A stretch of DNA of 64,000 nt, taken from positions 62,502,202 through 62,566,201 of the forward strand of contig OX359264.1 in NCBI GenBank assembly GCA_947179155.2, in the 5' to 3' direction. Source of the DNA: Hedera helix. Its lineage: Eukaryota; Streptophyta; Magnoliopsida; Apiales; Araliaceae. The notes below the pieces were generated by a model, which had not been told where the DNA came from, ran no database searches, and saw only the letters and a list, made by a program, of their open reading frames with translations. Shown piece by piece: positions 34,975-48,100 of this stretch (position 1 is the first letter of the stretch; each line of letters opens with the position of its first letter). Both the position numbers and the translations under genes were made by a program.

Positions 34975-37900
34975 TGTAATGACCGAGAAAATTCACTGTA
35001 AAATTTTTTTTGAAATAAAATTATGCAAGCTTATTGTACAATTATGTGGTGTGTGTGTGTGTATATATATATATACCTGGGTTGAAGTAAGAATATTACG
35101 TGATGATTTCAAATAATGCGTTACATTAAGTTGTACCTAATGAATTGAAGTAATTGATTTAATTAGGACAACGCGAGTTAAATTACTTATTTGCATGGGC
35201 TATGGTTTAATTAACCAATTCAATGATTTAAACTTGATTTGGATATTTTATGATGCTAATTAACAAATTAATATGGTTAATTAGGATTATGGGGGAAAGG
35301 TCCAATAAGTAATTTATTGACTCAATGTATTAAATTAATGTGTTAGGGGTGGCATTTTATTTTATGAACACAAATGGTCAGATTTTTTAAGTAAAGATTC
35401 AATTCAATTAAACCCATATTCTATCTAACCATTTTATTTGCAATCCAAGCCCAACTTAGTGTTGGAGTAGTCCAACCCTATTGCTTCATTAGTAGCCCAA
35501 TGTTTTAAGTAACTAACCCAACCCTTGACCCAATTGTGAGGAAGGTTCAGCAGCCCATTTGCTGAATTGAAAGTTAACGCTGCATTGCATCTGAGGTGTC
35601 ACTCATTCCGATACAATTTAGCAAACAAAGAAGCTTGTGAAATGCAATCATTCCAAGTTCAGCTATGCATGACATCTTAGTCTTCCCAATGAGCTTATGG
35701 CTACCCTAGGTTGCAGCAATGGAGTGCATTAGGGCTGGTTTTGAGGCTTAGGTGGTAATCATTCAGCTGGCAAGTAATGGAGTATACTCCTATAGATTAC
35801 AACCTTTATGCATTCAAGCCTTCATCTGAACTTCTAAGTGTAAGATAATACAATAGCATTATATGAGAGAGTTTTATTTGAGAGAAAGAAGGAGACCCAC
35901 GAAATTTCAAAGGAGAAAGAAGGAACCCATCAACTTGTTCTTTAATTCAACACCCATTTAAGGTTAAAAGTAATTCTTTCATTTCCTTATAGTTCCTTAA
36001 GTAATTTTATGTTCATCTTGGCTATGCTACATGATTGTGGAAGGTTGTCTGTGATTTTGGGGATCATGTAGGATCCATGGAAGGTATAAGGATGGATATG
36101 GCGCGAGTATGTGCTCTATGTGGTCATGTATGTGTGTTTTGCAGTAAACTAATACATGCATGCTATGTGTTTGATCAAAGTCCTCAATAAATCCTTTTTC
36201 CAAAATCTGAGCATTCAAAAGCTGAGTTTTAACCAAAAGATTTGCTATGTGTTGTTTATAACATGTTAGAACCTGTGAGGTATATATATATGACCTTATG
36301 TCAAAGTTAGATAGAAGTATGCATGCTAGAGGTCTCATCACAATGTGAAGCATGCTAAGTGATTAAGTCACCTTGTGCATGAATCAGGTTATTATGATAT
36401 GTGTTTCCTTCATGATTGTCAAGTAATGCATGTTAGGAATCAAGATAATAAAGATTTGTGTGAAGTGCTTGATGGTTAAGATTTGCTTATATGCTTTAAA
36501 ACATCAAAAAGACAGAGAATTATGCAAAATTTCTAAAATTTTGGCAGAGCGCATCTGCGCTCGGGAGGACAGCAGCTGCGCCTAAACCTTTTGTCAAGTT
36601 TTTGCATTGGAGCGCACCTGCGGCCATGATGAGCGTTGCTGCGGCCAACCTTTTTTAAGGAAGCGCACTTGCGATCATGATGAGCGCAACTGCGCCCGAA
36701 CCTTCTGTTAGTTTTTCAAAGTGCAGCGCACCTGCGGAGCAGTGGAGTGCACCTGCGGTGCACACAACGCACCTACGCTTGGGTCTAGTGCAGCTGCGCT
36801 CGACCTTTCTATTTTCAAATTGTGAAAATTTTCATGTTTTCTTAAGTGGACGTCATGCATGCCTATATATGATCTAGTTGAACTACATGATGTTATAACA
36901 TGTAGATTAAGCCTAAGATAAAAGGAATCGATATAATGAACCTAAATTGGGTAGCTTTTAAAGCAAAATGCCATGACTTGAGCTTAAATACATCGACATA
37001 TGTCATGTTGTCTAAACTATATGTTACGTATTATGTGTAAGCTTATATATAAGATTGATTGCTTGTAGTGCTAACCAATGTGTATATGCTTGATTTGTTA
37101 AGTGATCACGCTCTATGTGTCTAAGTTAGCCAAGTTGCATGAGAAGACGATAAAAGTTACGTGCTATATGTTATTTGGTGGTAACCAACATATGTATGCT
37201 AAATAGTGAGATTATGCGCTAAGCGTCATTTGAACTAGTACGTTAGAACTATCACGTATCTAAGATAAATGAGCAGATTATCATTTGTAACTTAAAGCTA
37301 TTGTGTGGGCAGACATTATTATCTATGTAGGCATTAGACGTAATGAAGTGTTAAGCGTAATCGACAACCGAGGCAAGTTTCTTAATCTTACACAAATTGT
37401 ATTGAGCAAGTTTTTTTTACCTATGCGCAATACATTATTTCGGTGCAAACCTTGTGAATTCAAATATCATGATTCGAACCTTTTTTTTTTTAGGTTCAAG
37501 TATCTGTATGCCATGAATGCACTTACGTGCATTTAAAAAGTCTTTCAATTATTGAACCGACTTTACGTTTTAAAGTTCTTACGTACAAGTGTTGTGAAAT
37601 GTGGGTTTAAGCCATTATTCGGCTAGATCAATAATGTCATGATAAATAGAATTCTATGACTTTTAATGCTAAACTAACCCATATTGTACTAGTGCGGTAT
37701 CTGTTAAAGCTGAAATGAACAACCCTTTTAGTAGGGGCTTAAAACTATAAATTTTGGGATATAATTCCTATATGATGGCTGCGTCGCTAGATGTTTTATA
37801 TTGTGCACAATGTATTCGTATGATGGGTTGATCCCCAAAAGTACACATCTTTGGTTATTATCAATTGTTATATAGATTGTTAATAGTCTTAACGATATTT

Positions 37901-38440
37901 GTCTTATGATTATTGGTTATTATCATCTTTTACTTAACATCAATAATCTTAACGAAGTTCAATGTCACTTAACTATCAGCACTCTAAATACTCAATTTTG
38001 ATATATATAAAGTAGATGCTTATGCATCTTTTTCAGTTGTCCAATTTATCAAAAATGTTATCATTTTTTTGAACTATAATGCCATAAACCATTGTATATA
38101 CTTGTTGAGCCATTCGTTGCTCACACTTGCTTAAACTAAACCTTTTAGCAAAACCCGAGTTCTCAGAAGATTCCAAGAAGGACAAGGGTAAAGGGAAAGC
38201 TAAGGAGTAGCTATTTTATTATTATTCCGTATAACTTTTAAATTTATGTTCTTAAGACTTTTGTTATGATGTAATGGTTTGTATTGAAGGTTAGTTAAGC
38301 CTGAGATATTATGTCTTTAAGATGAATGATGTATTTAAATATTGCATTTAATGATTGAATGGGTAGATAGTTGTGTGTTGGATGTTGTACCGTGAACATC
38401 AAACTCGGGGTTTAGAGAACCCAAATTTGGGGGCGTCACA
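34975..38440 (+). repeat. 5' LTR of the old Tekay-type element
   Basis: 3466 bp, starting TGTAATGACCGAGAAAATTC and ending CCAAATTTGGGGGCGTCACA. It contains a GC-rich island at 36540-36820, built from repeated GCGCACCTGCG/GCGCAGCTGCGC motifs, and a stem-loop at 38106-38123 (TGAGCCATTCGTTGCTCA). The start is judged from similarity to the terminus of the solo LTR at 54219-58544. Confidence 0.8.
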
Positions 38441-38458
38441 GGTTGGTATCAGAACTGA
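38441..38458 (+). other. Primer binding site of the old Tekay-type element
   Basis: GGTTGGTATCAGAACTGA follows the LTR end. It matches the initiator-Met type site TGGTATCAGAGC with one changed position in the core. Confidence 0.85.
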
Positions 38459-41400
38459 TAGGTTATAAACCTTAGGTGGGAGGAAAACTTTAGGAATATG
38501 ACAGTAGTGAAACTCATTTCGAGTATAAGAAGTGAATTGTGGAAATTCATCAAATATTAAAATTTACGAACATATGTGATTATTTATAAATAAAAGATTG
38601 TTATGAGGACTAATTAAATCAAGTTTATGATATTGTAGGATGTCAGAAAGAGGTGAGGTTAACCAGATTCGTAAGGAAGAGCCACAAGAGGAGCAAGTGG
38701 CGTTAAAGGAAACTGTTACAGCGGCATCAGTTACTGCAATGGCACCTCATTCTGATAGTGAGCCCAAGGAGGCAGATGAGGGAGAAGAGATAGGAGGATT
38801 CTCGTATGGACCATTGTCATCTAAGGATGACTTCTATGGACAGTAGATGGATTGGATTCAATAACTTGAGGATATGGTCCAACACCTCAAGGCTGAGGAT
38901 CAGGTACATTAGTACATGGAGGAACAGTACAAGTCACTGGTACATCAACTAATGGCAAGGAACGCTGAGCTAAGTGAAAATCATCACGAGGTAGAGCACA
39001 AGATAGTGGACCTGAAGAATGAGAAAGAGGCCCTTCATGTTCATTGGGATGAGGAGGTTGCTGTTAGAATCCGGTTAAGTCATCAGCGGGATGATGCCAT
39101 GGACAGGATCCATGACCTGAAAAATGAGGTTAGAGGTAAGAGCGCCAAGATGGATAAGATGGGCTATGCATTTAAGACTGTAATATCCCGGATATTTAAA
39201 TGAATTAGAAATAAAATATTTAATATTTAATAAAGGTTGGAGTTTGATAACCTAGTAGTGATAGATAAATAGAGGTCCAAATTAAATTTAACGGACTAAC
39301 TTAGATATGGTGATATCAAAATTTTTGATAAGTTAGCAAGTAAAGTGATAATTCAATAAACTTGACTAACAGCAAGTCTAATTAAATTAAGAGAATTAAT
39401 TAGTGGAGTTATGTAATTATGCGACGTGGTTGCATGTAAATTAAATATGTATTTATATGAATATATATATATATATATGCGTGCACATTTAGTAACATAA
39501 TTTAATGGTTACTTAAATTGTGATAAATAGATAGAATAATATTAAATTAATCCGAATTGAATTAAAAGGTTTATTGTGGAATTAATTTATTCATTAATCA
39601 ACAATTATGCAAATTGTTGATAAATTATTTGTGAGGAATAATTATGTAAATTATATAATTATAAATTATATAAAGTAGTGGAATTAATTAAGGGAGATTA
39701 GTAATGGTATATATGTACAACATTTAATTTCATATATATGTATATATATATAAAGGGATTAAATTAATTAAGTAATTTTAAATAGTAATTTGAATATATT
39801 AAATGAATATATTCTATAATTAAATAAATCATTGTAAATGATTTATGAGAGTGAGAAATTGAATTATACAATTATTTGTGTAATATTAATTAAATAATTT
39901 AATAAATTATTTAAATAAGAAATTGAGTAAATATATTATTATTTCAATGTATTTTCGGGTAAATGGAATTATTTCCATAATTGATGAGAAATGAATTATT
40001 TAATGTAAATATATTAAATAATTTAATTTATGGCCTAAATAATATATATTAAATAATATATTGTATTTATTTTAATTTCATAATTTATTGTGAAATTGTT
40101 TTCGAGGTAAGGTAGTGTGTATAAATAATATATACAGATTATATATATTATTATTAGCGAACACACTCTAAAGTTTTAATATCAAAATAATTGACAAGTT
40201 GTCATTAATTAAATATTCAATTAAATTGAATATAATGAGTGAATTAAATTTTATAAATTAATTAATGTAAATAATGTAAAATATTATTAATAATATTATT
40301 AGTCCATTTAGTAATTTAATACTTATGGGTTAGAATATTTAATTATTTATTCAATCTAATTATTTATTTAATCATTGATTGAATAATTAATGTGTAAATT
40401 ATTAAATTAGCCTAACATGGGTCAATTAGTAGCCCAAGTGGAGAATAATAAAATTTGACAATTTAGTAGCCCAAACAATTTAATAGAAGCCCAATTGGTA
40501 TTTTAAATTAAAGCCCAATGATTGGCCCACTTGAAAAATACTTAATTAAACTATTAATTATTAAAAGTAAGCATATGTGACAAACATTTTGGGACACCAA
40601 AAGTGGTTGTCGGCAAGGAAGGAAAAGATAGAGAAATGATATGTGTTTTATTTTATTATTTTATTATTTAATATTAGGTTGCTTGTATGGTTTTTTTTTT
40701 TTGTCCATGAACCATACCTCTTTTCACCCACTTAGTCCTTGGCTTAAATCTCTTGCACAAGTCTCCAACTACTCTCATGATGGTAAATTTTAATAGATAT
40801 AGAATTTATATCTATCCAAATTGTAAGTATACTTACAATTTAGGAATTTTGTTATTCATTTTCTATCTTTCATCTTCTAAGTCTTGAGAGCAAAATATTG
40901 AGAGGATAAATATTTGAGAGAGATTTTGGGTGGAGCTTCAAGGAAGAAGAAGAAAGCATAAGTTAGTTCATGACATTCACAACCCATTTTGGAAGAAAAA
41001 TGAAGATAGCCATTAAAATGAGGTAATGATTATTTTAAATATAGTTTGTTTTTAAATTAAATAAATTATCATGTTAGTATAAACATGTTAATATAGTTAA
41101 TAATGTGTAGTGGTAATATTTATGCCATGCTTGAGTTTAATATGCTTGGTTTGTATTTTGGTATATTTTATATGCTAAAATATGTATTTAATAGTGTGTA
41201 AATAAGTTTTGGAATTTATGTCCAAAAATATTTTTATAAAACTTAGATTTAATGTTATAATATTATAGAACATTAAATCATGAGAAAAACAAAGTTTGAA
41301 TCACTCAAAATGGAGTTATACACAAAAAGTTATGATTTGTGGTAGTTTATGTGATGTAAAAATTTTTATAAATTTTTTTTATATTAAATCATGAAAAATT

Positions 41401-41650
41401 AAATTTTCATGTTATAAATTGATATTAAGTGATTGGTAATTTTTTTGGATTTTTAAAGCTTACTTGAAGGTATAATTTTTACTAAAGTGGTGTATTAAAG
41501 TTACTGTTCACAATCTGTTTGGAAGAAGAAAAAAACACTGGCCGCGTATTGCGCGGACCACTGTTCATCCCCAGACCGAGGCAATACGACGCCTTTTTGG
41601 CGTAGCGAAATCAGTCCCCGCGCGTTACGCGCGGAATCAGGAAGAGAGTG

Positions 41651-41674
41651 CTCCAAAACGGCACCGTTTTGGAG
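41651..41674. repeat. Perfect 11-bp-arm inverted repeat in the solo LTR GC island
   Basis: CTCCAAAACGG and CCGTTTTGGAG flank a CA dinucleotide. Neighbouring palindromes include CCGCGTATTGCGCGG (41542-41556) and CCGCGCGTTACGCGCGG (41618-41634). Confidence 0.85.
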
Positions 41675-43229
41675 CCGGCTAAAGTTAGGCTCGCGCAATG
41701 CGCGGGCGACAGTTTCCGGCTGAAATTACAGTTTTGCCCCTCCGTTCGATTTTCCTATTAATTACGAAATTGCCATCGGTCCGTTTTTTTCAGTTTATTT
41801 ACGATTTTGCCATTCTGGATAATTTAAATTAATTTAAATGTTTACAAATTAATTTAAAATTATAACAAAAATATTAATAATACAAAAATGATATTTAGGT
41901 ATTGAATATTATATTTTCCAAATATAATATGTATTTAGGATTAATATGTAAATGTTGTAAATATTAATCTAGTTAGTTTAATATTATATTTTTCAAATAT
42001 AATAAGTATTTAGGATTAATATTTAAATGTTGTAAATATTAATCTTGTTAATTTTATATCTTCTGAATTTATGATTAAATTAATTATTATTTAATTAATA
42101 TTAAATAATAAACAAGGATGATAAATTAATTAATTATTATTTAATTACTATTAAATAATAATTAAAGACAACTAAGATTGATTATTTAATTATTTATTAT
42201 TTGATTAACTTTAAATAATAAATAAATTTAGTTAGTTATTATTTATTATTAAATAATAACTAATGATATTTGAGTATTTACTATACAATTTTATTATTTA
42301 TTATTTAATTAACTTTAAATAATAAATGAATCTAGTTAATTAGTTATTATTTATTATTAAATAATAACTAAAGTTATTTGATTATTTTTAATATAATATA
42401 ATTATTTATTATTTGATTAATTTTAAATAATAAATAAATCTTGTAAGTTATTATTTATTATTAAATAATAACTAAAAGTAGTTAATTACTTACTATTTAA
42501 TTAATGATAAATAGTAATTAAATGAAATAAAGAAAATGTCTTTTAACTCTTTTGTTTAAACAATTATAATAAATTGTATAATAGTTTAATAAGTATCCAA
42601 CACTTAAGAAAAATATTTTCTAATTTATTAAATTATTAACCTAATTTGATTGAGGGTCTATAAGGTTAATAATATTGTTTTGACTGATGTAAATTATGTG
42701 TTAGTACTTATTTGTGGTAGATAAGTTTCTTAATGAGCGTATAGTTGTACAAACACGCTGTACTAATTATTAGACCAACTTTACTAATGTTAGGTCTTTC
42801 AAAGCCAGTTAGTTAAAGCTAGACATTAATTGTAGCTGAGCAAACAGGCAAGTTTCCTAAACCCTACTCAATTTATATTCGAGCAGGATATATTATTTTA
42901 TTGTTCAAGTCCCTAACTCAAATTCAAGTTATTACGTTTCAAGCATGCTATGGTTTAATTCTGTATAATTATTCCACATCTTTAAATTGTTGATTCGCAC
43001 ATAGTGCTTGTTGCATGTGTTCATCAGGTATGAAAGGCTGATCACCTTCATTACCATAAGGTTCAGTTAAAATTGTTCATGGTCATTATTGACACTCAAC
43101 ATTACTTGATTCAGTCATTCAATTATTGAAATTGTGATTCGTACTCTTTCACAATTATTATATTGTTGAAAATCCGAAAGCTTGTTCTTTCTTTCAATCA
43201 TGATATATCGTTATTGTATTTAAACTTGC

Positions 43230-43248
43230 TGAGCAAAGTCGTTGCTCA
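43230..43248 (+). other. Conserved LTR stem-loop (solo LTR 39179-43558)
   Basis: TGAGCAAAGTCGTTGCTCA: perfect 7-bp arms TGAGCAA/TTGCTCA around a 5-nt loop, ending 310 nt before the LTR 3' end. Confidence 0.6.
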
Positions 43249-44044
43249 CTCTTGCTATATCATGATAACAAATTTCAGAATAATACGAATGTCCGAGGAG
43301 AGACGGGGACAGAAGCAAAAGACAAGATTATAGTGTTATTCATTATAACTAAATTGTTATATGATGTAAGTAATTTTGTAAACCTTTTTATGAATCTAAA
43401 GGTATATATGTAAGTTAAGGTTAGAAACCTTGGGAAATGTTGTAGAATAAACAATTTATGTTTATATATTCCGCATTAGTTATAGAACATGTATGAAGAT
43501 GATGTATCGTGACGTACCAAGTCTAGGGTTTGAGGAACTCGGATTTGGGGGCGTTACAAAGACTGCCTTTAATAAGTGGCAGTCCAGGATTCACCGCTAT
43601 CCGGTGAAAGAAGGACAGAATCGACACTTGGTGAGTCGGAAGAGGATGATGGAAATGAGAGATGAAGAATTTGAGAGCGCCAAAAAGCGCGGCATGCTTT
43701 ATCCTTAATTTTTATATATATGTCTATGTTATGTAATTTTGTGAATCCCAAGATTTTATAAGTATTAAATGGGATAGTTGGTTTCATACCCCGTCTTTTG
43801 TATTATTAAGGGTTATTATGTTAAAATCCAACTTTTGTGTTCTAGGCAAATGTTTTGTAAATCCGGATCATATAATGCAGAACGGATATTATGTTTTGAA
43901 ATTTAAAAGATGTAAGTGCTAGACACTGTTTGAAAAATATATGAATACAAGCATCTTTTGATAGATGTTTTAAAATGACTACGTGCTGAAAGTTGAATAC
44001 GTGAATGATAAGATAATAACCAAATAAATTTTATTCAATAGAAA

Positions 44045-45130
44045 ATGCCGCCAAGAAGGAGAGCACCACCACCACCAGCTCAAGAGGAGTCAGTTAATTT
44101 ACCGGGTCCAGCAAACCCAATGTTGTTGTTCGTTGATCTACTAATCGATGCCCTACAAAATAGAGCCCCAAACCCTGTTGTGGCACAACCCCCAACGAAT
44201 CTTCTGGCCAACTTCAAGAATTTTAAGATGGTAGGACCGCCCGAGTTTCGAGGGACGACAAACCCAATTGAAGCTTAGACATGGGTTAATGAGATGGAAA
44301 AAGTCTTTAAGGTAGCCAGGGTTGCCGAAGAACAATAGACCTCCTATGCCACATTCATGATGAAAGGAGAGGCTTATTTCTGGTGGTAGGCAAATAAGAC
44401 TAGGGCTGGAGGGGGAGTGATATTGTGGGAGAGGTTCAAGGAACTCGTGTTTGAAACCTACTTTCCACAGACAACTCAGGACAATATGGAAGTCCAGTTT
44501 CTGGAGCTAAAGCAGAGTAATATGACAGTGCCAGAGAACGCGGCAAAATTCAACGAGCTGGCGAGGTTTGCTCCATACCAGGTGGATACTGAGGAGTGGA
44601 AGGCAAAAAGGTTTGAGCGGGGGCTAAAACCTTGGCTCTACGGTAAGGTTTCGATGTTCCAAATTCGTACCTTCATAGAGTTACTAGAAAAGGCAATAAT
44701 AGCAGAAGGAGGCAGCGATGCTCTAACCAAGTACAATCAGGAGAAGAAAGGAAAGAAGTTGGATAGCGAGAATAAAGAATGGAGAAGCAGTGGAAGCAAT
44801 TTTAATAAGAGGAAGTGGAACAACGGCAACACCAATACTGGAAGCAAACCAGGGGAGTTTAAGAAGAAGAACGAAGTATGTGATAACTGCGGAAAGAGTC
44901 ATCAAGGCGTGTGCATGCGAGGAAAAAATGTTTGATTTTGGTGCAGGCAGGAAGGGCACATCGCTCCCAACTGTCCTACTCCAAGAACAAATAGAGGATG
45001 CTTTGTCTATGGTGACTTGGGTCATCAAATCAAGGATTGCCCAAAGAAGAAAATAGAAGGAGCCAGTGAAAACAAAGGGAATAACAGCGGGAAGCTCACC
45101 ATTGGCGGACCGACCCTGTCCAACTGACCA
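44045..45130 (+). pseudogene. gag: gag of the old Tekay-type element
   Basis: The ATG at 44045 starts MPPRRRAPPPPAQEESVNLP, a typical chromovirus gag start. The core includes FKMVGPPEFRG, ATFMMKGEAYFWW, and WERFKELVFETYFPQTTQDN with FLELKQSNMTVPENAAKFNE. C-terminal knuckles follow: CDNCGKSHQGVC near 44878, then a damaged pair whose first cysteine codon is TGA (44933-44935) and whose last has C changed to Y in CFVYGDLGH. Other stops lie at 44276-44278, 44336-44338 and 44387-44389. It would form the capsid and bind RNA if intact. Confidence 0.85.
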
Positions 45131-45148
45131 ATAGCACGCACGTTCAAC

Positions 45149-48100
45149 ATGACGGTGCAAGATGTTATAGCATCAAAGAAAGTTGTGTCAGGTACCATTC
45201 TAATTAATAATATAACTGCTTATGTATTATTTGATTTGAATGCTACATGTTCTTTTATTTCGGAGGAGTTTGCCCAACGATTAGAATTGTCGCGGGAACC
45301 ATTAGAAAATCATCTGAACATAGAAGTTGCGAATAAGGAAGTAATTCCCGTAAGTCACATTCATAAAAACTGTAGCCTAGAGATAAGGGGTCAGAAAATA
45401 TCCGTGGATTTAATTCTTATTCGATTAGGAGAATTCGACGTAATACTAGAAATCGATTGGTTGTATAACCATAGGACAATGATTGACTACCAGAAGAAAC
45501 GTATAAACCTTCAGACTCTAAATAAGTCTAAGGTAGTGTTTTACGATTGTAAGTTGCGTATGTAGTCTGTTCATCTGACGATGATGCAGGCCAAGAGAAT
45601 GTTAAGGAAAGGCTGTGAAGGCTATTTAGCCCACATCATAGATACCCGTATGACAGAAGCATAAATGGTACAAATACCAGTTGTAAGTGAGTTTTTGGAT
45701 ATATTTTCGGAAGAGTTGTCAGGTCTTCCGCTTGACAGGGAGATCGAGTTTGTAATACATTTAGTACCTAGAACAGCGCCAATTTTTAAAGCACCGTACC
45801 GAATGACTCCAGTGGAAATGAGAGAGTTGATGGTTCAACTTCAAGAACTATTAGACAAAAAGTATATTCAACTGAGCGTGTCTCCACGGGGAGCACCAGT
45901 GTTATTCGTGAAAAAGAAGGACAGATCACTAAGACTTTGTGTCGACTACTGGGAGTTGAACAAAGTAACGATCAAGAACAGATACCCATTGCCTAGAATT
46001 GACGACCTCTTTGATCAATTAAAAGGGGCACACTATTTTTCAAAAATTAATTTACGGACCGGGTATCACCAGCTGAAGGTCAGAAAGGAGGATGTGCCAA
46101 AGATAGCATTCAGGACGCGTTACGGCCATTACGAGTTTCTGGTAATGTCGTTTGGATTAACGAATGCGCCAGTAGCTTTCACGGATATGATGAATCGAGT
46201 GTTCAAGAATTATCTGGATAAGTTTGTAGTAGTATTCATAGATGACATTCTGGTCTATTTAAAGACGAAGGAGGATCATACCAAACACTTAAAGGTAGTA
46301 TTGGAAATTTTGAGGAGGGAGCAGTTATATGTGAAATTCTCAAAATGTGAATTTTGGTTATAACGAGTGTAGTTTTTGGGGCACGTCATTGACAAGGAGG
46401 GAATATCAGTAGATCTGGCAAACGTGAAAGCGGTAATAAATTGGGAGCGACCAAGGACGCCTACGGAAACAAAGAGTTTCTTAGGATTAGCAGGTTACTA
46501 CAGAAGATTCATAAAGGATTTCTCGAAATTATCGGGACCACTAAAGAATTTGACCCGAAAAGCGGTGAAATTTGTATGGTCAAAAAGTTTGAAGAGAGTT
46601 TTCAGGAACTCAAGAAGAGATTGAGTAAGGCACCGGTATTGTCATTGCAAGATGATAAGGGTAACTTCGTGGTATACAGTGATGCGTCGCATAAAAGGCT
46701 TGATTGTGTATTGATGTAGCACGACAAGGTAATAGCGTACGCATCACGATAGTTGAAGGATTATGAAAAGGTATATCCGACGCATGATTTGGAGTTAGCA
46801 GCAGTAGTTTTTGCCTTAAAGATATGGAAACACTATTTATATGGAGAGAAGTGTGAAATATTCACAGACCATAAAAGTCTGAAGTATATCTTCACCCAAA
46901 AAGAACTGAATATGAGGTAGAGAAGGTGGTTAGAATTGATCAAGGACTTTGATTGCGAGATTCTGTACCATCCCGGGAAGGCCAATGTAGTCGCCGATGC
47001 CTTAAGTAGGAAGGGTCGGGAAAAGTTAGAAATGTTGACAGCTCAGGAAGAGTTAATCAGAGAAATGAAGAAAATAGAAATAGAAGTGAAGTATCCGGAA
47101 AAGTCGGAAGAAAAACTATATATGATGGAGACTCGTCCAACTTTATTGGACCGAGTAAAGGAAGCCCAGGATCAAGATGAGGAATGCAAAGGTATAAAGA
47201 AGCGGGTGTCCGAAGGAGAGGATACTAAGTTCAGGCTGGATAAAGATGGAGTACTGAGAATTGAAGGTAGAGTGTGGGTGCCGGCAGTGCTCGAACTGAA
47301 AGGCGAGATTCTAAAAGAAGCACACAATTCAAAGTATTCGATTCATCCAGGCAGTACGAGGATGTACTAAGATCTTCGTCAACATTTTTGGTGACCCAAT
47401 ATGAAGAGAGAAGTGGCAGAATGTGTCAGTAGGTGCCTAACTTGCCGGAGAGTTAAAGCGAAACATCAAAGACCAAGCAGATTGTTACAGCCATTGGAAA
47501 TACCATAATGAAAGTGGGAGCACATAACAGTAGATTTTGTGGTAGGCTTCACAACGACTCAGAAAGGATATGACGCAATATGGGTGATTTTAGATCGACT
47601 TATAAAGTCAGCACACTTTTTGCCGATCAAGATTAGATTTAACTTAGATCAGTTAGCGAAGCTATATGTCAAGAAAATAGTCTCAAGGCATGGAGTCCCG
47701 GGATCGATCGTGTCAGATCGATATCTACGATTCACATCAAATTTTTGAAAAAGTTTTCAAGAACCTATGGGGACGTAGTTGAGGTTGAGTACAACTCACC
47801 ACCTTCAAATTGACGGACAGAGTGAGAGAACGATTCAGACGCTGGAGGATATGTTGAGAGCATGTGTTATGGACTTCAAGGGTAATTGGGATGATCATTT
47901 GCCTTTAGTCGAGTTTGCTTATAATAATAACTACCATGCTAGTATCGGAATGCCACCTTATGAGACCCTATATAGAAGAAAGTGCAGAACTCCACTGTGT
48001 TGGAATGAAGTGGGAGAACACAAATTATTAGGACCAGAATTGGTTCAACAGACAACGAAAATTGTCAGTGTGATAAGATCAAGACTAGTTGCAGTACAAG

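Larger units (their letters stand above)
39179..43558 (+). mobile_element. 4.4-kb gypsy solo LTR inserted in the extra ORF
   Basis: Starts TGTAATATCCCGGATATTTA and ends GGATTTGGGGGCGTTACA. The TSD AAGAC is perfect (39174-39178 and 43559-43563). No internal region accompanies it, so recombination between two LTRs removed the rest. It holds a (TA)n run near 39463, a GC-rich palindromic island at 41535-41710, an AT-rich palindromic array at about 42060-42530 and a stem-loop at 43230-43248. Its ends resemble those of the other Tekay-type LTRs here. Confidence 0.93.
38640..43708 (+). pseudogene. Extra ORF upstream of gag: acidic and coiled-coil protein, split by a solo LTR
   Basis: The ATG at 38640 lies 200 bp after the PBS. 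The first exon-like part runs to 39178; removing the solo LTR and one TSD copy rejoins it in frame at 43564 and it ends at 43708, about 230 codons. The N-terminus is acidic (ADEGEEIGGFSYGPLSSKDD). The middle is a heptad-like coiled coil (MARNAELSENHHEVEHKIVD, then NEKEALHVHW). The C-terminus is basic. Stops at 38844-38846, 38862-38864 and 38910-38912 sit where glutamine codons are expected. It is separate from the true gag, which starts at 44045 after a ~335-bp spacer. I do not recognise the protein; an RNA- or particle-associated accessory role is only a guess. Confidence 0.6.

Noticed and set aside
36027..36353. 108-residue minus-strand ORF, repeated at 48233-48661
   Set aside because: Both lie in homologous LTR sequence of the old Tekay-type element and read antisense to it. 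The repetition reflects LTR duplication, not a gene.
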